A stretch of DNA of 64,000 bases from DATKUK01 sp035530655 (GTDB lineage Bacteria; Planctomycetota; Phycisphaerae; UBA1845; DATKUK01): assembly GCA_035530655.1 (NCBI GenBank), contig DATKUK010000067.1, positions 1 through 64,000 on the forward strand. Direction: 5' to 3'. The position numbers and the translations under genes are program-made. Positions within the stretch are counted from its first letter, which is position 1; every line of letters starts with the position of its first letter. This document shows positions 1-7,460 of this stretch, in pieces. The notes under the pieces are model-generated. The model was not told where the DNA came from. It did no database searches and saw nothing but the letters and a program-made list of their open reading frames with translations.

Positions 1-146
1 GGCCAGAGGTAGCGCGGCAGCCTGAGTGTCTGCATGCCGCTTCGGGCCGGTGACCGCCGCACTTCACCGACACCGCCCATCAGTGTGGAGTATTTTACCT
101 TTCCCGGGCTTTAGTTCATGCCCGCCGGATGACGGAGGAACCTGTC

Positions 147-2378
147 ATGTCTGGTGTGCTTTCCCATCGGGTACTTGTGGTTCTGCTGATCGGGGTACTG
201 GTCGCGGCGGGCGACGCCTGCGCCCAGACCACCTGGTATGTGGACGACGACAACTGCCCCGGCCCCGCGTCGGGGACGATGGCCGACCCGTTCTGCACCA
301 TCCAGGCCGGCATCGACGCCGCGGTCGACGGCGACACGGTGCTGGTGCAGGATGGCACCTACACCGGCGAGGGTAACCGCAACCTCGACTTCGATGGTGA
401 CCTGATCACGCTTCGGTCGGCCAATGGCGCGGCCGGCTGCGTCATCGACTGCCAGGGCGCAGGCCGCGGGTTCTACTTCCACAACGGGGAGACCGCCGCG
501 GCCGTGGTCGAGGGATTCACGATCACCAACGGCAGCGAGGAAAGCGGCGGCGGGATGCTCAACGACCACAGCAGCCCCACGGTGACCGGCTGCACGTTCA
601 GCGGCAACTCGGCCATTAGCGGCGGCGGGATGTGCAACTACAACAGCAGCCCGACGGTGACCCAGTGCACGTTCAGCGGGAACACAGCCGGCATCTACGG
701 CGGCGGGATGTGCAACGCTTCCAGCAGCAGCCCGACGGTGACCAACTGCACGTTCAGCGGCAACACGGCTAGCTCCGACGGCGGCGGGATGTACAACGAA
801 GACAGCAGCCCCACGGTGACCGGCTGCACGTTCAGCGGGAACACAGCCGGCATCTACGGCGGCGGGATGGAGAACTACAACAGCAGCCCCACGGTGACCG
901 ACTGCACGTTCAGCGGGAACACGGCCTACTACGGCGGCGGGATATACAACGCTTCCAGCAGCAGCCCCACGGTGACCGACTGCACGTTCAGCGGCAACAC
1001 GAGCGAAGCTGGCGGCGGGATGTACAACTCAAGCAGCAGCCCGACGGTGACCCAGTGCACGTTCAGCGGGAACGAGGCCGACTACGAGGGCGGCGGGATG
1101 CGCAACGCCTTTAGCAGCCCCACGGTAACTGAGTGCACGTTCAGCGGGAACACGGCCAACTACGGCGGCGGGATGGTCAACTTGCAGTACAGCAGCCCCA
1201 CGGTGACCGAGTGCACGTTCAGCGGGAACAGCGCTGGTCTGGTCGGCGGCGGGATGGCCAACTACGGAACCGGGCAACCGGTCGTGACCAACTGTTTGTT
1301 CACCGGAAATGGCTCAGGCCAATCCGGCGGTGCGATGATCAACCGCGACACCAGCACGCCGACGGTCACCCACTGCACGTTCGCGGGAAACTCGAGCACC
1401 TATGGCGGCGGGCTCGATGCCGGCGGGCTCGGCACGCTGGTCAACTGCATCTTCTGGGGCAACACGCGTTCCGGCGGTATCTCCGACGAAACCGCGCAGA
1501 TACGTCTAGGCTTCGAGCCCCCGGCGATCGACTATTGCTGCATCCAGGGGTTGGATACGATAGTGGGCACCGGCAATATCGGGGACGACCCGGTGTTCAT
1601 GGACGCTGACGGTCCCGACGACACGTTCGGGACGGACGACGACAACCTGCGGCTGGCGGGCGGCTCGCCCTGCATCGATGCGGGCGACAACGCGGCCGTC
1701 CCGCCCGGGCTGACCACCGACCTGGACGGCCATCCGCGGATCTCTCACGGCACGGTGGACATGGGGGCTTATGAGCGCCAGGACGACGATGGCGACGGGG
1801 TGACCGACGAGATGGACAACTGCCCCGACAGTTCCAACGCCGACCAGCAGGACACCGACGGCGACGACGTGGGCGATGCGTGCGACGATTGCCCGGACAC
1901 GCCGTCTTGTGCGACGAACATCGACGCGGATGGCTGCCCGAGTGACTCGGATGGAGACGGCGTGGTCGATGGGTGCGACGACTGTGCCAACACGCCGAGC
2001 TGCGCCACGAACATCGACGCGGATGGCTGCCCGAGTGACTCGGATGGAGACGGCGTGGTCGATGGCTGCGACGACTGTGCCAACACGCCGAGCTGCGCGA
2101 CGAACATCGACGCGGATGGCTGTGCGATCGATTCCGACGGCGACGGGGTCTTCGACGGTTGTCCCGTGACGCCGCAGGTGCTGGACGACGACGGCGACGG
2201 CGTCCCCAACGACCAGGACGCGTGTCCGGACACGCCGGCGGGAGCTGCGGTGGATGCCAGCGGCTGCCCGGCCGGATGCTGCGGTGCATCTGGACCGGTG
2301 GCGCCGCTGGGTCTGGCGATCGGCATGCTGTTGCTGAGTCGGTTTACCGGATACCGGAGCACGCGGCGCCGTCCATAG
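147..2378 (+). CDS. Secreted beta-helix repeat protein with TSP3 repeats and C-terminal sorting signal
   Basis: This is a predicted secreted or surface-anchored structural or adhesive protein of 743 residues with no visible catalytic motif. The start at 147 is chosen over an in-frame ATG at 129 because GGAGG lies 8 nt upstream and a clean signal peptide (hydrophobic core, cleavage near ACAQ, residue 27) begins there. Residues about 140-420 hold 11-12 copies of a 24-26 residue unit of the type SSPTVTxCTFSGNTA..GGGM, typical of right-handed parallel beta-helix proteins. About residues 545-700 are Asp-rich TSP3-like repeats (DxDGDGVxDxxD) that should bind calcium. The tail is Cys-Cys-Gly-Ala-Ser-Gly-Pro, a hydrophobic segment and Arg-Arg-Arg, a tripartite sorting-type signal. 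The next gene has a nearly identical tail. The family assignment is good; the role is inferred. Confidence 0.85.
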   Translation: MSGVLSHRVLVVLLIGVLVAAGDACAQTTWYVDDDNCPGPASGTMADPFCTIQAGIDAAVDGDTVLVQDGTYTGEGNRNLDFDGDLITLRSANGAAGCVIDCQGAGRGFYFHNGETAAAVVEGFTITNGSEESGGGMLNDHSSPTVTGCTFSGNSAISGGGMCNYNSSPTVTQCTFSGNTAGIYGGGMCNASSSSPTVTNCTFSGNTASSDGGGMYNEDSSPTVTGCTFSGNTAGIYGGGMENYNSSPTVTDCTFSGNTAYYGGGIYNASSSSPTVTDCTFSGNTSEAGGGMYNSSSSPTVTQCTFSGNEADYEGGGMRNAFSSPTVTECTFSGNTANYGGGMVNLQYSSPTVTECTFSGNSAGLVGGGMANYGTGQPVVTNCLFTGNGSGQSGGAMINRDTSTPTVTHCTFAGNSSTYGGGLDAGGLGTLVNCIFWGNTRSGGISDETAQIRLGFEPPAIDYCCIQGLDTIVGTGNIGDDPVFMDADGPDDTFGTDDDNLRLAGGSPCIDAGDNAAVPPGLTTDLDGHPRISHGTVDMGAYERQDDDGDGVTDEMDNCPDSSNADQQDTDGDDVGDACDDCPDTPSCATNIDADGCPSDSDGDGVVDGCDDCANTPSCATNIDADGCPSDSDGDGVVDGCDDCANTPSCATNIDADGCAIDSDGDGVFDGCPVTPQVLDDDGDGVPNDQDACPDTPAGAAVDASGCPAGCCGASGPVAPLGLAIGMLLLSRFTGYRSTRRRP

Positions 2379-2452
2379 CACCCGCGGCGGAGTTGGCCTT
2401 ACTCGATCTGCACAGGCGCCCTGAGCCGACGCAAGCTCTTGCCGACGAACCG

Positions 2453-2508
2453 TATAATGGGCTCCAGATGGGCGGCTTGAACGCCGGCAGAGGCAATCAT
2501 GAGCCGCC
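2453..2508 (+). promoter_or_regulatory. Putative -10 box and leader hairpin ahead of the carboxypeptidase gene
   Basis: A perfect TATAAT lies at 2453-2458, 67 nt before the next start codon, but no convincing -35 hexamer sits 16-18 nt upstream. The leader that follows can form a GGCGGCT/AGCCGCC stem (2471-2477 with 2502-2508) just before the ribosome binding site. A promoter is plausible. The hairpin's role is unknown. Confidence 0.35.
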
Positions 2509-2524
2509 TTAGTAGAGGTGGAAG

Positions 2525-4822
2525 ATGCGTGCCACAGCCGTTCTGGCAGGTGTTGCCGCACTGACCCTCGTGGGACTGGGGTCTTCCACTCAGTTCTTGT
2601 CACCCCGCAGCGACCCGCCGGTGGCACAGCGCTATCACGTGGCGTTTCCCGGCTTTTGGCAAGGCCAGGAGATGCCCGCAGAGCAACTGGGCTACTGGGT
2701 CGGCTGGCTGCGAGAGCGCGACTACGACGTGGCCGGCTTCCTGCGGCGCGAAGCGACTGTAGACATCGTGGTGCGTAAGCCGGACACCTTGGAAGCGCTG
2801 GAGAAGGCAGGGTTCGTGGTGCTCCAGTCTGAAGCCGCACGTGGCCTTGCCCAGCAGCCTGATCTAGACACTGCGGTTGGCGACTATGTCGATCCCGATG
2901 AACTGGCGGGGTTTCTGGCTGCCGAAGCCACGAATCATCCCGACATTACAGACCTGACGGTCATCGGACAAACACACGAGGGGCGCGACATCTACGCCCT
3001 GGAGATCTCGACCGACCCCGGAGTTGTGGAAGACAAGCCGGCCATCCTGCTCAACGGCCTGCATCACGCTCGGGAAGTGATCACGCCTCACGTCGTCATG
3101 GACGCGGTCACCTACCTGACCGACCAATACGAAGCTGGAGATCCGCAGGCAATCGGCTGGGTGAGCAACTACAAGATCTTCTGCGTGCCGATGGTCAACC
3201 CCGACGGCAGCAACCGCGTACACCTGATCGATAACCTGCACCGAAAGAACATGCGTCCCGTTTGTCTATGGGACACCCCTGGCGTCGACCTGAATCGCAA
3301 CTACCCATACCACTGGGGCGAGGGCATCGACAACTGCGAGCGCGGCAGCGGCTCCAGCGGTGACGAGTGCAGCGGCGGCTACCGGGGTCCTGCCGCCGCC
3401 TCGGAGCCGGAAACCCAGGCGATGATCGATCTGACGTGGCAGCAGCGCTTCCTGATCGCGGTGTCTTACCACTCCTTTGGGCGCTTTATCGACTATCCGT
3501 ATGCCTGCAACGACGGCGAGCCGGACCTGTCGATGCCGGAGCACGAGATCGTCGACGAGCTGATGCATGGCGCAGCGGACGCAATCTTCGCGGCCAGCGA
3601 CGTGTCGTATGACGTCTACTCACCGGTTGCCATCAGCCCGGTCAACGGCGACGACACGAGTTGGTACTACGCCCATATGGGCACCTATGCCCTGATCATC
3701 GAGACGGCCACGTCGCTACAGCCGCCGCTGCCGGAGGGGATGCAGGAAGTGCAGTACAACCGTGCCGGCTGGATGTACCTGCTCGACCGGATGTCGTCAG
3801 CGCGCCTGGACGTGCGCGTGACAGACGCGGTAACCGGCGAGCCGCTCGTGGCGCGGGTCGAACTGGTGGATTTCCTCTTCGACACGGATGAGCTGCCTCG
3901 CTACACCGAGCCGACGTTCGGGCGGTATCGCTGGCTCGTGCCGGCGCATGGCAGCTACACCGTCCGAGCGTCGGCCGAGGAGCATCAAGTCGAAACGGTC
4001 ACGGTGCCCGTGGCCAATGAGCCGGTCGATGTGCTGACAGCCCTGGTGGACAACTGTCCCGGCCTGCCCAACCCCGGCCAAGAGGACACCGATGGCGACG
4101 GGGTGGGCGATGCGTGCGACGATTGTCCGGACACGGCTGCGGGTGATCCGGTCGACGCCGACGGGTGTTCGACCGACGACGACGATGGCGACGGCGTGCT
4201 GAACGATGCCGACGACTGTCCGGACACGCCGGGCTGTGCGACGAACATCGACTTGGAGGGTTGTGCGATCGACTCGGACGGAGACGGCGTGGTCGATGGC
4301 TGCGACGAATGTGCGGGCACTCCGAGCTGCGCGACCAACATCGACGCCGACGGCTGCCCGATCGACTCCGATGGTGATGGGGTTGTCGACGGTTGTCCCG
4401 TCACACCGCAGGTGCTGGACGACGACGGCGACGGGGTGATCGACAGCCGCGACGTGTGTCCCGGGTCTGACGATAACGCCGACGCCGACAGCGACGGCGT
4501 TCCCGACGGATGCGACGACTGTGCGGACACCCCGAGTTGCGCGACCAACATCGACGGCGACGGCTGCGCGATCGATTCCGACGGTGATGGGGTTGTCGAC
4601 GGTTGTCCCGTCACGCCGCAAGTGCTCGACGACGACGGCGACGGCGTGCCCAACGACCAGGACGCGTGTCCGAACACGCCGGCGGGCGTCGCGGTGGACG
4701 CCAGCGGCTGCCCGCCCGGCTGCTGCGGTGCATCTGGACCGGTGGCACCGTTGGGTCTGGCGATCGGGATGCTGCTCTTGAGCCGGTTCGCCGGATACCG
4801 GAGCATGCGGCGCCGTCCGTAA
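2525..4822 (+). CDS. Secreted M14-family zinc carboxypeptidase with TSP3 repeats and sorting signal
   Basis: This 765-residue exported metallocarboxypeptidase should remove C-terminal residues from peptides outside the cytoplasm. An N-terminal signal peptide (MRATAVLAGVAALTLVGLGS) is followed by a propeptide-like region and an M14 catalytic domain at about residues 130-425. The zinc ligands H181 and E184 lie in HHARE and H316 lies in YHSFGR. The catalytic Glu is E393 in LIIETAT, and the substrate-binding block DLNRNYPYHWG is present. After a short carboxypeptidase-regulatory-like beta domain (about 430-505), TSP3-like repeats run to about 735. The same CCGASGP-type tail as the upstream gene closes the protein. 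An AGAGGTGG ribosome binding site precedes the ATG. A terminator follows. Its peptide substrate cannot be predicted. Confidence 0.93.
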   Translation: MRATAVLAGVAALTLVGLGSSTQFLSPRSDPPVAQRYHVAFPGFWQGQEMPAEQLGYWVGWLRERDYDVAGFLRREATVDIVVRKPDTLEALEKAGFVVLQSEAARGLAQQPDLDTAVGDYVDPDELAGFLAAEATNHPDITDLTVIGQTHEGRDIYALEISTDPGVVEDKPAILLNGLHHAREVITPHVVMDAVTYLTDQYEAGDPQAIGWVSNYKIFCVPMVNPDGSNRVHLIDNLHRKNMRPVCLWDTPGVDLNRNYPYHWGEGIDNCERGSGSSGDECSGGYRGPAAASEPETQAMIDLTWQQRFLIAVSYHSFGRFIDYPYACNDGEPDLSMPEHEIVDELMHGAADAIFAASDVSYDVYSPVAISPVNGDDTSWYYAHMGTYALIIETATSLQPPLPEGMQEVQYNRAGWMYLLDRMSSARLDVRVTDAVTGEPLVARVELVDFLFDTDELPRYTEPTFGRYRWLVPAHGSYTVRASAEEHQVETVTVPVANEPVDVLTALVDNCPGLPNPGQEDTDGDGVGDACDDCPDTAAGDPVDADGCSTDDDDGDGVLNDADDCPDTPGCATNIDLEGCAIDSDGDGVVDGCDECAGTPSCATNIDADGCPIDSDGDGVVDGCPVTPQVLDDDGDGVIDSRDVCPGSDDNADADSDGVPDGCDDCADTPSCATNIDGDGCAIDSDGDGVVDGCPVTPQVLDDDGDGVPNDQDACPNTPAGVAVDASGCPPGCCGASGPVAPLGLAIGMLLLSRFAGYRSMRRRP

Positions 4823-4854
4823 CGTGACCCGCTAACGGATTCGCGAGCGATTCG

Positions 4855-4882
4855 AGGGCCGTCCACTTCGGGCGGCCCTTTT
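4855..4882 (+). terminator. Rho-independent terminator after the carboxypeptidase gene
   Basis: The stem AGGGCCG (4855-4861) pairs with CGGCCCT (4873-4879), extendable inward by a few pairs including a wobble, and TTTT (4879-4882) follows. It lies 33 nt after the carboxypeptidase stop codon. Confidence 0.75.
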
Positions 4883-4934
4883 CACGCCCCTGGGGGGGTG
4901 GGTATGCCAGCCAGGAGGTGACGCGCACCGGCGG

Positions 4935-4968
4935 ACTCACGGCCCGGCGTTGCCGGACCGTGCCACCC
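4935..4968. repeat. REP-like palindromic repeat, copy 1
   Basis: An imperfect palindrome, CACGG-C-CCGGC-gtt-GCCGG-A-CCGTG (4938-4962), is followed by GCCACCC. A second copy with the same arms and the same GCCACCC flank lies at 41626-41657 in another intergenic region. This suggests a dispersed extragenic palindrome, not a gene-specific terminator. Confidence 0.5.
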
Positions 4969-5044
4969 GTGACCCTCAATCGCAGCGAAGCGTAGGTTGT
5001 GGGTGGGTGTTCACACGAGCGGCATGCACTGCTGGATGCACCTA

Positions 5045-5092
5045 CAAGCTTCACCGGACGATGTCCGGCTTTGCTTGAAGGTGCCACACCTT
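5045..5092. other. Hairpins between convergent genes
   Basis: Two stacked inverted repeats lie between the converging carboxypeptidase and nrnA genes: CAAGC..CCGGAC-gat-GTCCGG..GCTTG (5045-5077) and AAGGTG-cca-CACCTT (5078-5092). Neither has a good T-tract on either strand, so they are only possible transcription-end or mRNA-stability structures for nrnA on the minus strand. The rest of 4883-5126 shows no gene. Confidence 0.4.
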
Positions 5093-5126
5093 AAAAGATC
5101 GCGCGCTCGGGTCAGAGCCACCCCGT

Positions 5127-6131
5127 TTATTCGTGGCCCGCGTCGACCGCGGCGAGCACCTCGCGGATCACGTCGCGCTTGAAGTCGGCCAGTGGCATGG
5201 CACGGCGTGCGCCGGCCGCTCGGGCGTGCCCGCCCCCGCCGAAGAGCTCGGCAATCCGGGCCACGTCCACATCCCGCTTGCTGCGGAGACTCAAGCGGAT
5301 GCGCCCGTCGTCTTCCTCGACCAGCAGCGCCGTTACGTTGACGCTGGCGATCTGCTGCGGGACGTTGATCAGGTCCTCCGTATCGTGATGATTGGCCCCG
5401 CTCCGACGAAACATCTCGCCGGTGATGTGCAAGACTGCGACGCGCCCGTCGACGTGCAGCTCCAACGTACCCAGCATTTCTCCCAGCAAACGAAGGCGCT
5501 CGGCCGGGTCGGACTGATAGAGCCGCTGATGCAGCACGTCGGGGCGGACGCCACGGTCGGCCAACTCGCCGCACGCCGCCAGAAGCGCGGCGCTGGTGTT
5601 GGCGTTGCGGAACCAGCCACAATCGGTGCTCATCCCCACGAAGAGCGCCTGCGCCGCCACGTCGTCAATGGGCCAGTCCATCTGCTTGCACCAATCCCAG
5701 ACGAGCAGACTCGCCGCCGGCGCCGTGTCGTCCACCAGGTAGCAGTCGGCCTCGACATCGCGCGTACGGTGATGGTCCACTGCGATCTTCACGGCCTTGC
5801 TGCACCGCACGAACTCGGCGATGGGCTCGAGCTGATCGTAGGCGCACGTGTCGAGGATCAGCAGTGCGTCGCACTTACTCGCCTCGTTCGGGCCGACATC
5901 CTGCAGCCACAAGGGAATCGCTTCGTTTTCGGTCAGCATCGCGTAGCGCGGTGTCGACGGATCGAGCAATACCGGCAAGACCTGCTTGCCCAACGCCCGC
6001 AGCACCTGGCGCATGGCCACGACGCACCCGATCGCGTCGCCGTCGGGGCGAATGTGGCTGGTTATAAAGATGCTCTTCGCGTCGCCAAGAAGCCGCGCCG
6101 CCTCTCGGTACTGCTCCGCTGAGATACTCAC
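5127..6131 (-). CDS. nrnA: DHH-family oligoribonuclease / pAp phosphatase (NrnA type)
   Basis: This 334-residue cytoplasmic DHH/DHHA1 phosphoesterase is of the type that degrades nanoRNAs of 2-5 nt and dephosphorylates 3'-phosphoadenosine 5'-phosphate. The N-terminal DHH domain shows SHIRPDGDAIG (metal-binding Asp residues), LILDTC and VDHHRT. The C-terminal DHHA1 domain carries the RNA-binding GGGGHARAAG loop. The GTG start at 6131 has GGAG 5 nt upstream, inside the end of ribF. Only 10 nt separate it from the ribF stop, so the two genes are co-transcribed. In many bacteria nrnA and ribF sit with infB-rbfA-truB. Here that cluster is split, with infB-rbfA 43 kb away. Confidence 0.93.
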   Translation of the reverse strand: MSISAEQYREAARLLGDAKSIFITSHIRPDGDAIGCVVAMRQVLRALGKQVLPVLLDPSTPRYAMLTENEAIPLWLQDVGPNEASKCDALLILDTCAYDQLEPIAEFVRCSKAVKIAVDHHRTRDVEADCYLVDDTAPAASLLVWDWCKQMDWPIDDVAAQALFVGMSTDCGWFRNANTSAALLAACGELADRGVRPDVLHQRLYQSDPAERLRLLGEMLGTLELHVDGRVAVLHITGEMFRRSGANHHDTEDLINVPQQIASVNVTALLVEEDDGRIRLSLRSKRDVDVARIAELFGGGGHARAAGARRAMPLADFKRDVIREVLAAVDAGHE

Positions 6132-6141
6132 AGCTTCTCCA

Positions 6142-7086
6142 TCATTCGCTTGGGTCTACCCTCTGGCGAACGACCTGGACGTCGTGGTCGATCTGCTCTC
6201 GCAGAGCTTCCACGCTGTCAAAGGCCCTCTGAGGGCGAAGCCAACGGCAGAACTCGAGGCGAATCGACTGCCCATAGAGCTCGCCATCGAAGTCCAGGAT
6301 GTATGCCTCCACGGTCAGCTCCCCTCCTCCGAAGGTCGGCGCTCTCCCGATGCTGATCGCCGCAGGTTGCTGTCGGTCGCCCAGGCACGCCTGTCCGGCA
6401 TACACGCCCGAGGGTGGAACAAGCTGCCCGAGTACCTTAACGTTGGCGGTGGGAAAGCCCATTTTTGCACCGCGACGCTGACCCGGCACCACCCGCCCCA
6501 CCAATGCGTACGGTCGGCCCAGACAGGCCGCCGCTCTTTCCACCTGATGCTGCCCGATGAAGTCGCGGATCAGGCTGCTGCTGACCAGCACGTCCTGCCC
6601 CGGGTCGACCTCCATCGTCATACTGGGCACCGCCGTCACCTCGAAGCCGAAACGCCGACCCAGCGCCGCCAGCGTCTCTAAATCGCCGCTGCGCCGCTGT
6701 CCGAAGCGCCAACTGGCCCCTTCCACCAGCGATTTCGGCCTGAAATGCGGCACGACGACCTGCTCGAAGAACTTCTCGGCCGTCAGCGAGAGCAGCTCCT
6801 TCGTGCAGGGCACGACGACTGCGCAGCGAACCCCACACGCGGCAATGAGCCGCATACGCTCATCGATCGAGGTGAGCGGTGTCGGCGCCCGGCTGGGATT
6901 GAGCACCGCCAGCGGGTGTGGATCGAACGTCATCACCACCGCCTCGCCCCCGAGGCGCGACGCCGTCAGACACGCCTGCGCGAGGATGAGTTGATGGCCC
7001 CGGTGCACCCCGTCGAAATTGCCTATGGTCAACGTTGCCCCGGACAAGGGCGGATCGATGCCAGCCAAACCGTTGTAGACTCTCAT
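6142..7086 (-). CDS. ribF: Bifunctional riboflavin kinase / FAD synthetase
   Basis: This 314-residue enzyme makes FMN from riboflavin and FAD from FMN in the cytoplasm. The N-terminal nucleotidyltransferase domain has TIGNFDGVHRGHQ, with the (H)xGH-type adenylylation motif. The C-terminal flavokinase domain has GFPTANV and the APTFGG..TVEAYILDFDGELYG block characteristic of RibF. The length is normal for the family. The ATG at 7086 has a GTGGAG ribosome binding site. It is the first gene of a two-gene unit with nrnA. FMN and FAD made here serve complex I and other flavoproteins encoded in the window. Confidence 0.96.
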   Translation of the reverse strand: MRVYNGLAGIDPPLSGATLTIGNFDGVHRGHQLILAQACLTASRLGGEAVVMTFDPHPLAVLNPSRAPTPLTSIDERMRLIAACGVRCAVVVPCTKELLSLTAEKFFEQVVVPHFRPKSLVEGASWRFGQRRSGDLETLAALGRRFGFEVTAVPSMTMEVDPGQDVLVSSSLIRDFIGQHQVERAAACLGRPYALVGRVVPGQRRGAKMGFPTANVKVLGQLVPPSGVYAGQACLGDRQQPAAISIGRAPTFGGGELTVEAYILDFDGELYGQSIRLEFCRWLRPQRAFDSVEALREQIDHDVQVVRQRVDPSE

Positions 7087-7231
7087 ACAACTCCACGCCG
7101 CAAAAAAGGTTGCCGGAGATCATAGCCGGGTGATCCTGTATCGACCACCGAGGCCGATCCGCCAGGGCAGCAATGGTTGCCCACTCGGCGGGCCAGCGAG
7201 GGGGATACCTGGCGAATATCCGCCACTTTAT

Positions 7232-7259
7232 TTGACTTATCGGGGGTGGAGCGGATAAC
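7232..7259 (+). promoter_or_regulatory. Sigma-70-like promoter of the orphan small-RNA unit
   Basis: TTGACT (7232-7237) and GATAAC (7254-7259) are separated by 16 nt. An alternative -10, TAATAT, lies at 7261-7266. No open reading frame follows before the terminator at 7300-7338, so this would drive a short noncoding transcript or an attenuated leader. Confidence 0.5.
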
Positions 7260-7265
7260 CTAATA

Positions 7266-7338
7266 TCGAGCACCCATTCCGTTGGGGAGAGAGAGAGCCG
7301 CGTTGGTCGGGGTTAAGTCTCCGACCGGCGCTTTTTTT
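7266..7338 (+). ncRNA. Candidate small RNA or attenuated leader
   Basis: This is about 70 nt between a promoter-like sequence and a strong terminator, with no credible reading frame. Its 5' half can form a small CCCA/TGGG hairpin. A single-stranded purine tract (GGGGAGAGAGAGAG) follows, then the terminator stem. The layout of a short hairpin, an unpaired purine-rich segment and an intrinsic terminator resembles bacterial trans-acting sRNAs. It could instead be an attenuated leader of the methyltransferase gene 120 nt downstream. No known RNA family is recognised. The call rests on layout alone. Confidence 0.45.
7300..7338 (+). terminator. Strong intrinsic terminator with no upstream gene
   Basis: A 13-bp stem with three G-U pairs joins GCGTTGGTCGGGG (7300-7312) to CTCCGACCGGCGC (7319-7331), with a 6-nt loop and seven T residues (7332-7338). 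It is oriented to end plus-strand transcription, yet the gene to its left (ribF) runs the other way. Confidence 0.85.
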
Positions 7339-7460
7339 GTGGGCCGCGGCGCCGGCTGGCCACTTGCATAGATCAGAAGCTTCGTTTCCAATCTAAGCTT
7401 CGTGTTAATAGTAAGTTAGACTCATTCGGGCGATTGGAGCGGCGGCCTGAGGGGCTGGTG

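Noticed and set aside
1506..2840. Long antisense frames across the TSP3-coding regions (also 3797-4866)
   Set aside because: They mirror the GAC-rich repeat codons of the plus-strand genes and encode low-complexity Arg/Val/Ser/Pro text.
5133..6122. Long plus-strand frame opposite nrnA
   Set aside because: It is the antisense of a clear DHH-family gene and shows no motif of its own.
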